From contig JAXLYE010000003.1 in NCBI GenBank assembly GCA_046351595.1, positions 930,001 to 994,000 on the forward strand: a stretch of 64,000 nucleotides of DNA, written 5' to 3'. This DNA is from JAXLYE01 sp046351595 (lineage in GTDB: Bacteria > Myxococcota_A > Polyangia > Palsa-1104 > JAEUJZ01). The position numbers were made by a program, and so were the translations under genes. Below, piece after piece: positions 10,302 through 20,301 of this stretch (its first letter is position 1; the number at the start of each line of letters is the position of its first letter). Below the pieces are notes generated by a model. The model had not been told where the DNA came from. It did no database searches and was given only the letters and a program-made list of their open reading frames with translations.

Positions 10302-11888
10302 TTAGCCGCCCGTGCCTGCGCCGAGGCCGGCGGGCGGCCGGGTATGCACCGCGACCTCGCCCGACGCCGCCTCGCTCGCCCCGCCGGCCTCGGGGTCCGC
10401 CTCGTCCCGCAGATCGGGATCGCCTGGCTCGCCCGTCTCGCCTGTCTGGGGCTCCGGCTCGACGGGCGGCAGCGGGCGTCGGTGCCGGGCGCCCTTTTTG
10501 CCGAGCTCCTGGGCGCGCCGCAAGAGGTTGCCGCGGCCGGTGCTCAGGCGGCCCATCGCCTCGCGGTACGACCCCTGCGCCTGCTCGATGCGGCCGCCCA
10601 GCTCGACGAGCGCCTCGTGCACGCGCGTGATCTGGTCGACCAGGCCGCCGCCCAGGCGCGCGATCTCCTCGGTGTTGCGGCTCTGGCGCTCGATCCGCCA
10701 CAGGCTCTCGACGGCGCGCAGCGTCGCCAGCAGCGAGGCCGGCCCGACGATGGCCACGCGCCGCGCATACGAATCCTCGAGCAGCGCCTCGTCGGCCTCG
10801 AAGGCCGCGAGGTACGCCGCCTCGATCGGCACGAACATGAAGACGAAGTCGGGCGCGTGCAGGCCTTGAAGGCCCTGGTAGCCCTTGGCCGCGAGCTGCG
10901 TCAGGTGGCCGCGCACCGACGCTGTGTGCGCGCGCAGCGCCTGCTGCCGCGTCGCCTCGTCGCCCGCGGCGCAGTAGCGCTCATAGTCGACCAGCGACAC
11001 CTTCGAGTCGATGACGAGGTGGCGCCCGTCGGGCAGGTTGACCACCACGTCGGGCTGACGCAGCCGCCCGGTCTCGTCGGTGAGCGCGCGCTGCGTCGCA
11101 TACTCGTGGCCCTTGCGCAGGCCCGAGGCCGAGAGCACCCGCTCGAGCACGACCTCGCCCCAGATGCCGCGCGCCTTGCTGCTGCCCTGCAGCGCCCGCG
11201 TCAGGCTCAGCGCCTGCTCGCTGAGGGTGCGGTTTAAGCCCTGGAGCTGCTGCACCTCCTTCTGCAGGGCGAACCGCTCGAGCCGCTCCTTGTCGTAGAC
11301 CTCGTCGACGCGGCGGCGGAACTCGCCGAGCTGCTCGCGCAGCGGCGACAGCGTGCCCTCGACCAGGCGGTGCGAGCTGCGCGTGAGCTCGTCGCTCTTC
11401 TCGCTGAGCAGGCGCTGCGCCAGCTCGCTGAGCTTGTGGCCGAGATCCTTGTGCGACTGCTCGAGCTTCTGGTCGAACAGGCCGCGCTCCTGCTGCCGCG
11501 CCCGCAGCTCCTCGTCGAGGCGGGCGTCGAGGCGGGCGCGCTCCTCGTTGGCCTGCTGAAGGCGCTCGCGCAGCTCGTGCAGCTCGTCGCACAGCGCGTC
11601 GCAGCGATCGGCGAAGTGGCGGGCGTCGCGCACGGCAGCCTCGCGCTGCGCCGCCCAAAGGGCCTGCTGACCGGCGTGCTGCTCGACGAGCTGCGCCCGC
11701 TCGCGCTGGTGGGCGAGCTCGAGCTCGTGCCGCTGCGCGGCGAGCGCGGTGGCCTGCTGCCCGGCCGCCTGCCCGACGGACTCGCGGCGCCCGACCGCCC
11801 GGCCCTTCAGGAAGACCAGGACCCCGACGGCAAGCAAGGTGATGACCGCGCAAGCGGCGACGAACCACGACGAGACGGCAGCCGACAT
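10302..11888 (-). CDS. rmuC: RmuC family DNA recombination protein
   Basis: This 528-residue protein has an N-terminal transmembrane helix (residues 6-27), then a long coiled coil (about residues 40-230, rich in Arg, Glu, Gln and Leu). The conserved RmuC nuclease-like domain follows (about residues 235-440). Diagnostic blocks include RGIWGEVVLERVL, PDVVVNLPDGRHLVIDSKVSL and FVFMFVPIEAAY; the D-x-K motif is the presumed catalytic core. RmuC limits inversions between short inverted repeats in E. coli, which is notable given the inversion proposed in this window. The C-terminal 70 residues are a Pro/Glu/Gly-rich tail without predicted structure. It lies directly upstream of the thioredoxin gene. 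Confidence 0.92.
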   Translation of the reverse strand: MSAAVSSWFVAACAVITLLAVGVLVFLKGRAVGRRESVGQAAGQQATALAAQRHELELAHQRERAQLVEQHAGQQALWAAQREAAVRDARHFADRCDALCDELHELRERLQQANEERARLDARLDEELRARQQERGLFDQKLEQSHKDLGHKLSELAQRLLSEKSDELTRSSHRLVEGTLSPLREQLGEFRRRVDEVYDKERLERFALQKEVQQLQGLNRTLSEQALSLTRALQGSSKARGIWGEVVLERVLSASGLRKGHEYATQRALTDETGRLRQPDVVVNLPDGRHLVIDSKVSLVDYERYCAAGDEATRQQALRAHTASVRGHLTQLAAKGYQGLQGLHAPDFVFMFVPIEAAYLAAFEADEALLEDSYARRVAIVGPASLLATLRAVESLWRIERQSRNTEEIARLGGGLVDQITRVHEALVELGGRIEQAQGSYREAMGRLSTGRGNLLRRAQELGKKGARHRRPLPPVEPEPQTGETGEPGDPDLRDEADPEAGGASEAASGEVAVHTRPPAGLGAGTGG

Positions 11889-12014
11889 CGAGCACCCGAG
11901 CCCCGTACATCAGGGGCGATGACCTTTTACCGCTTCTGTGTGATGGCGTTGAGAAACCCGCGCCCCAGCGGAAAGCGAGGAAACGCCGCGGCGCTTCGGC
12001 TATAACCCATCGCC

Positions 12015-13142
12015 ATGCCTGCCGACCGAGCCGAGCCAGCCGAGCCGCGGGTGCCCGCGACGTCGCGTCGGCGCGCGCCGGGCGCCGGGGGCGTGGCGCC
12101 GGTGAGCTGGCGGGCGGGCGTGCACATCACCGGCACGCGGCTGTGGTGCGACGCGCCGCGGGCCCACGACCTGTGCTTCGTGTCGTCGGGCACCAGCGCC
12201 GCAGCCGGGGCCTCGGGGCGGCGCCGCGGCTCGGGCATGCTGCTGTGCACCGAGGGCACCTACCGCCTGCTGCGGGCGCTGCGCGGCGAGGAGCCGCGGG
12301 CCGAGCCCGGCGAGCCGGTGCTGCTGTCGCCGGTGGGCCGGCCGTTTAACTATGGCAGCCTGCGGCTCGAGCTGTTCCCGTCGGGGCAGGGGCCGGGCGC
12401 GGCCGCGCTGTGGATCAAGCTGCCGTCGGGCCGGCAGGTGGTCTACGCCGGTGCGCCGCGCGCCGAGTCCGATCCGCGCGCCGAGCCGATGCAGGTGCGC
12501 GGCGCCGACACGCTGGTGATCGCGGCGCGGGCGCACGTCGCCGAGCTGCCGCCGCGGGGCCAGGCGCTGCTGCACCTGCGCGCGGCGCTCGAGCGCTCGC
12601 TGGCGCAGCCGGGCAGCACGCTGCTCGTCGGTGCGCCGCTCCTGCTCGCCGAGCTGTGGCCCGAGATCGGCGCGCTGCTGGCGGCGGGGCAGGGCGCGGC
12701 CGCGCACCCGCTGGTCCACCGCGCCCTCGCCGCGACGCAGCGCTGCGGCCTGCTGCCCGAGTCGCTGCCGCTGCCGCGCCGGCTGGGCTGGGCGCGCCCG
12801 CTCGGGGCGCTGGGTCTGTGGCCGCTCGGCACGGGGCTGCCGCCGGCAGAGCGGCTCGGCGGCGGGCCGGTCCGCCTGCTGGTCGTCGACGGCGAGGCGG
12901 CCGAGCGCGGTGCCGAGCTGTCGGCTGCGTTACCCCCGGGCCTGGAGCTCGCCGCGGCGCTGCCGTTCCCCGACGGGCTGGACGCGACGCAGCTCTCGAC
13001 CTACGCGCGCGACTGCGAGGCGCGCCGGGTCTACCTGACCGCGGGCTACACCCCGGCGCTGGCCGAGTCGCTGGCGCGCCACCGGATCGAGGCCGCCCCG
13101 CTCGGTCCGCCGCGGCAGCTGGCGCTGTTCGGGGCGGCCTAG
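12015..13142 (+). CDS. Degenerate metallo-beta-lactamase-fold protein (exonuclease-like)
   Basis: This 375-residue cytoplasmic protein has strand patterns reminiscent of the MBL-fold ligase-associated exonuclease or mRNA-processing family. These are TRLWCDAPRAHDLCFVSSG near residues 42-60, then GSLRLELFPSGQGPGAAALWI, then GRQVVYAGAPR near residue 150 and ADTLVIAARAHV. In active members the corresponding positions read HxHxDH, GHxxGSA and SGD. Here the first is SSGTSA, the second SGQGPGA and the third AGAPR, so the metal ligands appear to be lost. If the assignment is right, this is an inactive homologue, perhaps a binding or structural protein. No operon partner overlaps it. No clear ribosome site precedes the ATG. 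The fold is inferred from motif spacing, not from strong sequence identity. Confidence 0.5.
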   Translation: MPADRAEPAEPRVPATSRRRAPGAGGVAPVSWRAGVHITGTRLWCDAPRAHDLCFVSSGTSAAAGASGRRRGSGMLLCTEGTYRLLRALRGEEPRAEPGEPVLLSPVGRPFNYGSLRLELFPSGQGPGAAALWIKLPSGRQVVYAGAPRAESDPRAEPMQVRGADTLVIAARAHVAELPPRGQALLHLRAALERSLAQPGSTLLVGAPLLLAELWPEIGALLAAGQGAAAHPLVHRALAATQRCGLLPESLPLPRRLGWARPLGALGLWPLGTGLPPAERLGGGPVRLLVVDGEAAERGAELSAALPPGLELAAALPFPDGLDATQLSTYARDCEARRVYLTAGYTPALAESLARHRIEAAPLGPPRQLALFGAA

Positions 13143-13169
13143 TCGTCCCGCTGGCGCTCATACACAGGG

Positions 13170-13188
13170 CACCGGACTTTGTCCGGTG
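13170..13188. terminator. Hairpin between convergent genes
   Basis: A perfect 8-base stem (CACCGGAC / GTCCGGTG) with a TTT loop lies 27 bases past the MBL-like gene. The convergent kinase gene ends about 95 bases further on. No U-tract follows on either strand, so it may slow polymerase rather than terminate alone. The position suits a bidirectional transcription end. Confidence 0.5.
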
Positions 13189-13283
13189 AGAAACCCCCGC
13201 GGGAAGCACGCGGCGCCAGGAAGGTAGCGCTGAGGCTCCGCCGGCCTGGCCGATGGCGGGGGCACGGGACAGTGCCCCATGCA

Positions 13284-15059
<1,776 letters not shown>

Positions 15060-15341
15060 CGGTTGCCATCATATCACCATCGGTCCGCCTCCAGGCCGGC
15101 GTTTTCGCGAGCCCGGGTCCGCGAGGGCTGCCGGTGGGCGCGGTGGCCAGCGCAGAGCGGTGGGGACCTGCAGGGCTGCGGCGCGGGGTCCCTGCGCGCA
15201 AGCCGGTCCGCGAAACCCCGGGGCCCGGCCCGGCCCGCCGGGGCCTGACCGGCGGCGCGGCGCAGCGGCGGGCGACGTGAGCGCCGCTGCGGCGGACAGC
15301 GCGATTGCAGCGGCGGCAGACGTTCCGTACCCTAGCTGGCC

Positions 15342-16325
15342 GTGGTAGCAGTGGGTTTCGCCGTGCTGTGTCTGTGCTGGTCGACGACCTGGCAGGCGAT
15401 CCGCTATTGCCTCGATGGCTACCCGCCGATGTCGGGGGCCGGGCTGCGCTTCCTCTTGGCGACCGCGCTGATCTTTCTACTTTTGCGGCTGCGGCGCGGC
15501 GAGCTCCACCTGCCCGGCGGCCGGCACCAGCACCTGGCCATCGCCGCGGCCGGCGTCGTCAACGGGCTGGGCTACGGCTGCATCTATGTGGCCGAGCGCA
15601 CGCTCTCGGGCGGCACGACCGCGATCATCTGCGCCGCCAGTCCGCTGTTCACGCTGGTGCTGGCGCGGCTCATGGGCCTGGAGGTGCTGTCGGCGCGGCG
15701 GCTTATCGGCATGCTCTTCGGCATGGGCGGCGTGGTCGCGCTGTTCCTCGACGGGCTGACGGTCGGCAGCGGGCAGTTCGTGGCGATGCTCTTGGCGGGC
15801 CTGGCGGCGGCGTTCTTCTGGCCGATCTACAGCGCGCTGCTGAAGCGCCACGCGCAGCAGGTGCCGCCGCTGGTGGCGACGACGTACTTCCTTCTGTATA
15901 CGGCCCTGACGCTGTGCGTGATGAGCCTGGGCCTGCGCGAGCCGCTGCCCGCCTTCCGCTCGGCGCCGTGGACCGCGCACGCGGCGCTCCTGTATCTGTC
16001 GATCATCGGCAGCGTCGTCGCCTGGAGCATCTACCTGTGGCTGCTGCAGCGCCTGGACCTGACGGTGCTGGCGACGCTCGGGCTGATCCAGCCGGTGCTG
16101 GCGCTGCTGCTCGACCTGGTGACCGACAACGCCCAGCTCAAGCTGAGCGGCTACCTCGGCACGCTGCTGGTGCTGCTGGGGATGGGCCTGGCGGCGTGGC
16201 CGATGCGCCGGCCCCCGAACGCTCTGTCCGCTCCGGCCGCTCCGTCCTCGCCGGCCGCGACCGGCGCCCCCTCCGAGCCGCTGCCGCCGGCGCCTTCGGG
16301 ACCGGTGCCATCCGGCGCTCCCTGA
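15342..16325 (+). CDS. EamA/DMT family transporter
   Basis: This 327-residue inner-membrane protein of the drug/metabolite transporter superfamily has ten hydrophobic segments arranged as two EamA repeats (about residues 1-125 and 140-280). Typical patterns are WSTTWQAIRYCL in TM1, the TTAIICAASPLFTLVLA signature ending repeat one, and TLGLIQPVLALLLDL in repeat two. The final 45 residues form a Pro/Ala/Ser-rich cytoplasmic tail. The start is a GTG at 15342; a second GTG at 15351 is possible and neither has a strong ribosome site. Members export amino acids or other small metabolites. The cargo cannot be told from the sequence. It is followed 51 bases later by the cyclase gene and may be co-transcribed with it. 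Confidence 0.85.
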   Translation: MVAVGFAVLCLCWSTTWQAIRYCLDGYPPMSGAGLRFLLATALIFLLLRLRRGELHLPGGRHQHLAIAAAGVVNGLGYGCIYVAERTLSGGTTAIICAASPLFTLVLARLMGLEVLSARRLIGMLFGMGGVVALFLDGLTVGSGQFVAMLLAGLAAAFFWPIYSALLKRHAQQVPPLVATTYFLLYTALTLCVMSLGLREPLPAFRSAPWTAHAALLYLSIIGSVVAWSIYLWLLQRLDLTVLATLGLIQPVLALLLDLVTDNAQLKLSGYLGTLLVLLGMGLAAWPMRRPPNALSAPAAPSSPAATGAPSEPLPPAPSGPVPSGAP

Positions 16326-16376
16326 TATAGTTTCGGCCAGGGCCCCGCGGAAGCGCAGCGGGACCCCGGGGGCAAA

Positions 16377-18146
16377 GTGAGTCTCTCGATCCGTGCGAAG
16401 TGGACAGCGGCGCTGCTGCTGAGCGGCGGCCTGCCGCTGCTGTTATTTGCGCTGGCCGCGCTCTCGGTGCAGCAGATCGGCCTGGCGTCGTCGGCGCACG
16501 AGGCGCAGCTGGCCAGCGCCACGGCGGTTGCGACGCTGGTGCGCACCGCGACCGAGCAGGCCGCCGAGGTCACCCACCGCGTCGGTCAGCTGCTGATCGA
16601 GGAGCAGATCCCCGACGCGGACGCCAAGCTGCGGCTGGTCGGCGACCTGTTGGCCGGCGCGCCGCAGCTCCTGGCCGTGGCCCTGTACTCGCCCGAGGGC
16701 GCGCTCATCGACGCGCTGCTGCCGCCCGGCGCGCAGAGCGCAGTGTCCGGCCCGCGCCCGCCCGAGCGCCTGTCCCCGACGGAGCTCGCGGGCGAGGGCG
16801 GTGTCTGGCGCGCCGTCGATCCGGGCTCGCCCCTGGGCGCGGCCGGCATCATCGTGTCGTGGCTGGAGCCGCTTGTGGCCAAGGGGCAGCGCGCGCCGCG
16901 GGCGTTCGTGCTGGGCCTCATCACGTCCGCGGCGCTGCGTGAGGACATCGCGCGCTTCGCCGAGGATCACCTGCCCGGGCAGCCCGACAGCATCGTCGTG
17001 CTCGACGGCGAGCTGCGCGTGCTCCTGACCGCGGCGCCGAGCGGCGCGCTGCCCGTCGGCGAGCGGCTGCGCGGTCGCGACCTTCTGTCGAGCCTCGATC
17101 TGCCGGCCGAGCAACTCGGCAGGAAGCGCGCCTTCTCGACGCGCTTCGTCACCGCCCGCGGCGAGCCCATGGTCGCGTCGGTGCGCACCCTGCCCGAGTT
17201 CCGCTGGCTGATCGGCGTGCGCCGCTCCGAGAAGGTGGTGCTCAGCGCGCTGCGCGGGGTCCAGGCGGCGCTGCTCGTCGCGGCGGCGCTGGTGATCGCG
17301 GCGGCCATCGGCCTCGGCAGCTTCATGGCGCTGCGCACGACGCGGCCGGTGCGCGCCCTGGTCGAGCTGACGCGCGCCTACGGCCAGCGCCGCTTCGGCG
17401 AGCGCTCGCGCGTGAACAGCGGCGACGAGCTCGAGGATCTGGGCCGCTCGCTGATGCAGATGGCCGACGGGCTGGCCGCGAGCGAGCGCGAGATCGCGCG
17501 CCGCGCTCGCGTCGAGAGCGAGCTGTCGCGCTTCCTGCCGGCCGAGGTCGCGCAGGGCATCGCCGGGTCGGAGCGGGCGCTGGCGCTGGGCGGCCAGCGA
17601 GTCGCGGTCTCGGTGCTGTTCGCCGACGTCGCCGCTTTCACCCGCTACGCCGAGTCGGCGCCGCCCGAGCGCGTGGTCGACTTCTTGAACGAGCTGTTCT
17701 CGGTGCTGACCGCCATCGTCTTCCGCCACGGCGGCACCGTCGACAAGTACATCGGCGACTGCATCATGGCGGTGTTCGGCGCACCGACGGCGCTGCCCGA
17801 CCACGGCCGCCGCGCCCTCTTGTGCGCCGAGGCCATCCACCGCTTCGTCGCCGCCGCCGCGCCGGGCTGGCTCGAGGCCTACGGCATCAACACCGAGCTC
17901 GCGATCGGCCTGAACAGCGGCGAGGCCCTGGTCGGCAACCTGGGCAGCGAGCAGCGCATGGAGTACACCGCCATCGGCGACGTGGTGAACGTCTCGGCGC
18001 GCCTGGAGGGCCTGGCCCAGCCCGGCCAGACCCTGTGCACCAGCGCCGTCGTCGCGCACGCCGGCCCCGGCTTCGAGTTCCGCTCGCTCGGCGCGCACCC
18101 GCTGCGCGGCAAGCGCCAGCCCGTCGAGATCTACGAGGTCCTATGA
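16377..18146 (+). CDS. Membrane class III adenylate/guanylate cyclase
   Basis: This 589-residue nucleotide cyclase probably makes cAMP. It begins at GTG 16377. A transmembrane helix (about residues 10-35), an extracytoplasmic sensor region (about 35-295), a second helix (about 297-320), a HAMP domain (about 320-375) and a short helical linker precede the catalytic domain. That domain (about residues 405-589) has metal-binding aspartates D417 (LFADVAAFT) and D461 (DKYIGDCIMAVFGAP). It also has the loop TAIGDVVNVSARLE, which carries the transition-state Asn and Arg. Both metal residues are present, so it should be active. The stop overlaps the start of the following kinase by four bases (ATGA), which ties the two genes translationally. 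The sensor domain is not a fold I can name; the ligand is unknown. Confidence 0.9.
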   Translation: MSLSIRAKWTAALLLSGGLPLLLFALAALSVQQIGLASSAHEAQLASATAVATLVRTATEQAAEVTHRVGQLLIEEQIPDADAKLRLVGDLLAGAPQLLAVALYSPEGALIDALLPPGAQSAVSGPRPPERLSPTELAGEGGVWRAVDPGSPLGAAGIIVSWLEPLVAKGQRAPRAFVLGLITSAALREDIARFAEDHLPGQPDSIVVLDGELRVLLTAAPSGALPVGERLRGRDLLSSLDLPAEQLGRKRAFSTRFVTARGEPMVASVRTLPEFRWLIGVRRSEKVVLSALRGVQAALLVAAALVIAAAIGLGSFMALRTTRPVRALVELTRAYGQRRFGERSRVNSGDELEDLGRSLMQMADGLAASEREIARRARVESELSRFLPAEVAQGIAGSERALALGGQRVAVSVLFADVAAFTRYAESAPPERVVDFLNELFSVLTAIVFRHGGTVDKYIGDCIMAVFGAPTALPDHGRRALLCAEAIHRFVAAAAPGWLEAYGINTELAIGLNSGEALVGNLGSEQRMEYTAIGDVVNVSARLEGLAQPGQTLCTSAVVAHAGPGFEFRSLGAHPLRGKRQPVEIYEVL

Positions 18147-18735
18147 AGGATTCCGACGCCGTCACGCTGCCCGAGCAGGGCCCGACGCCGCCCGAGCTGC
18201 TCGCGACGCTGCCGCCGGACACGCGGCCGCCCGCGCCCCCGTCTGATTCGCTCGGCGACGCGCTGGCCCGCACCGTCGTCGGCGAGGCCCGGCCCGGCGC
18301 CGTGCCGCCCGGCAGCCGCGATCTGCGCCTCGGCTCGGTCCTTGGGCAGCGCTACCGCATCGAGCAGCTCTTGGGCACCGGCGGCTGCGGCGCCGTGTAC
18401 CGCGCCCGCCACCTCGCGCTCGGCGTCGACGTCGCCATCAAGTTCCTGCTTGCCGAGTGGGCCGGCCGCCCCGTCTTCCGTGAGCGCTTCCGCCGCGAGG
18501 CCCTGGCGCTGAGCCGCCTGTCCCACCCCTGCATCGTCGCCGTGCACGACTTCGGCGAGGACGCGGGCGACCTGTTCCTGGTCATGGAGTACGTCCGCGG
18601 CTCGACCCTGGCCAGCCACATCGGCCCCGACAAGCCACAGCTGCCACCGTCCCGCATCGCCCGCATCCTCGACCAGCTGCTCGCGGTCCTCACGCTCGCC
18701 CACCAGAATCACATCGTGCACAGGGACCTCAAGCC
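18143..18735 (+). pseudogene. Ser/Thr kinase, N-terminal half (cut by inversion)
   Basis: This is the N-terminal half of a Hanks-type kinase. It starts at an ATG overlapping the cyclase stop. A Pro-rich leader of about 65 residues precedes subdomains I-VIb: GTGGCGAVYRA Gly loop, VAIKF lysine, the Glu helix, the VMEYVRG hinge and HIVHRDLKP. Kinase homology stops abruptly at 18735, inside the codon for the Pro of HRDLKP. Beyond it the frame stays open to 19213, but that part is antisense to the LodB-like gene and has no kinase character. There is no DFG, APE or C-lobe, so it cannot be an active kinase. The missing part lies on the opposite strand at 29917-31117. The junction shares AGCC (18732-18735) with the other half. 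Confidence 0.88.
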
Positions 18736-18819
18736 TGCAGAAGTCCGCACCGACGCGGCACGGTGCGCTGCCGGGCCGCAGGTGTGCGCGCCGGGACATC
18801 GCCCCGTCGCCGGAGCTCC

Positions 18820-20301
18820 TTACGGGGTCGCGGATCGATTGAGGTGCAGGTCCAGGTCTGTGTCCGTCGAGCGCGCGCGGCTCGGAGGGTCCGCGAGCGT
18901 GAGCGCGCCGCCGCGCAAGAGCCCCTGCAGCGCCGTCAGCGCGTCGCGGGGCGGGAGCCGCAGCCGCGCCGTCTGTTGGAAGCGCGCGAGCAGCTCGTGC
19001 GCGGGCGCGGGGGTCTGGCACAGGGCGTACAGCCGCTCGACCTCGCCCAGCGGCAGCGCGCCTTCGAGCTGCGCGACGAGCTGCGGGTCCAGGGCGCGCG
19101 CGCCGACCGTGATCCGGGCCCGCGGATCCAGAGACACCACGGAGTCGCGCGGCTCCGGCGGCAGGCGCCGCCGCCAGAACAGGGAGTCCGGCCACCGCCT
19201 CTCGACCGCGTAGTACTGCGCGCGGTCGCTCAGGAAGCGCGAGAGCTCGGCGCCGATCCGCTCGGCGTACGCGGACAGCGCGGACGCATCGCCCTGCAGC
19301 CACTCGGCGATGGCCTGCGCCGCCAGCTCTGCGGTCATCAGCGCCTTGCAGATCCCCTGCGAGGACAGCGGATCGTAGCTCGACGCCGCATCCCCCACCG
19401 CGATGAAGGCCGGGCCCAAGCCCGACGTGCCCGACGCGCCTGGGGCGCCCGACGCGATCGACGCGATTTGGGAGAGCCGCTCGGTGCTCGCCTTGCGCAC
19501 CACCAGGCTCGCCGGCGGCGTCAGCCCCTCGGTTCGTGCGCGCGTGTGCTGGCTCTGCGCGAGCAGCTCCGTCCAGTACCCGAGCGGGCGCAGGCCGCTC
19601 GGCGCGATCGCGTCGGCGTCGACCATGGCCGCCACCAGCAGCGAGCCGTCGGGCAGCGGCACCGAGTACAGCCAGCCCTGCGGCACGGACTCCAGGAGCA
19701 GCGACGGCCCGAGCGGCGGCCCGCCCGGCGGCACCGTGAAGAGCCCGAGGATCCCGACGAGCCGGTCGTAGGCCAGCCGCTCGCTGCCCAGCGCGCGCGC
19801 GATCGCCGCCGCCCGGCCCGTCGCATCGACGACGACCTGCGCCTCCGCCTCCAGCTCTCCCTGCGGCCCGGTGATGCGCGCCCGCACCGGACCCGGCCCC
19901 GCGCCGTCGAGTGAGGTCACGCGCGCGCCGCGCAGCACGGTCGCGCCGTGCTCCTCCGCCGCGGTCGAGACCATCGCGTCGAAGCGGCTGCGATCCAGGT
20001 GCCAGCCGGTGCCAAAGGGGCTAAAGAGGGAGTGCTGCTCGGCGAGCTCGGGGCTGCCCCAGGCCGAGCGGATGGCCTGCGAGGGGACGTGCCCCTGCGC
20101 CACGAACCGCTCCCACAGCCCGAGCCGCGTGAGCAGGACGCGCCCGATCGGCGGCAGCGTATCGCCGACCCGGAACCCGTCGTAGACCGAGGACTCGACG
20201 ACGAGCGCGGACAGACCGCGGCGCGCGAGGCACAGCGCGGTCGTGGCGCCCGCCACGCCGCCGCCCACGACCAGCGCTGTGACGCCCCGCGCCGCGCTCA
20301 T
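18820..20301 (-). CDS. LodB-like FAD-dependent oxidoreductase
   Basis: This 493-residue flavoprotein of the tryptophan-halogenase/LodB type has an N-terminal Rossmann motif (VVGGGVAGATTALCLARRG, about residues 11-29). It also has the second FAD motif VGDAASSYDPLSSQG (about residues 303-318). In known lodAB operons the flavoprotein is required to build the cysteine tryptophylquinone cofactor in the oxidase, rather than for catalysis itself. The gene overlaps the LodA-like gene by four bases (ATGA), the strongest possible operon link, which supports this role. No transmembrane segment is seen, so it should act in the cytoplasm on its partner. The alternative, a true halogenase or hydroxylase, is less likely given the neighbour. 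Its 3' end lies 84 bases from the proposed inversion breakpoint. Confidence 0.85.
   Translation of the reverse strand: MSAARGVTALVVGGGVAGATTALCLARRGLSALVVESSVYDGFRVGDTLPPIGRVLLTRLGLWERFVAQGHVPSQAIRSAWGSPELAEQHSLFSPFGTGWHLDRSRFDAMVSTAAEEHGATVLRGARVTSLDGAGPGPVRARITGPQGELEAEAQVVVDATGRAAAIARALGSERLAYDRLVGILGLFTVPPGGPPLGPSLLLESVPQGWLYSVPLPDGSLLVAAMVDADAIAPSGLRPLGYWTELLAQSQHTRARTEGLTPPASLVVRKASTERLSQIASIASGAPGASGTSGLGPAFIAVGDAASSYDPLSSQGICKALMTAELAAQAIAEWLQGDASALSAYAERIGAELSRFLSDRAQYYAVERRWPDSLFWRRRLPPEPRDSVVSLDPRARITVGARALDPQLVAQLEGALPLGEVERLYALCQTPAPAHELLARFQQTARLRLPPRDALTALQGLLRGGALTLADPPSRARSTDTDLDLHLNRSATP

Noticed and set aside
18736..19213. Continuation of the N-terminal kinase half as a longer protein
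   Set aside because: The frame stays open but is antisense to the LodB-like gene. Kinase similarity stops at 18735, so the tail is a by-product of the break.
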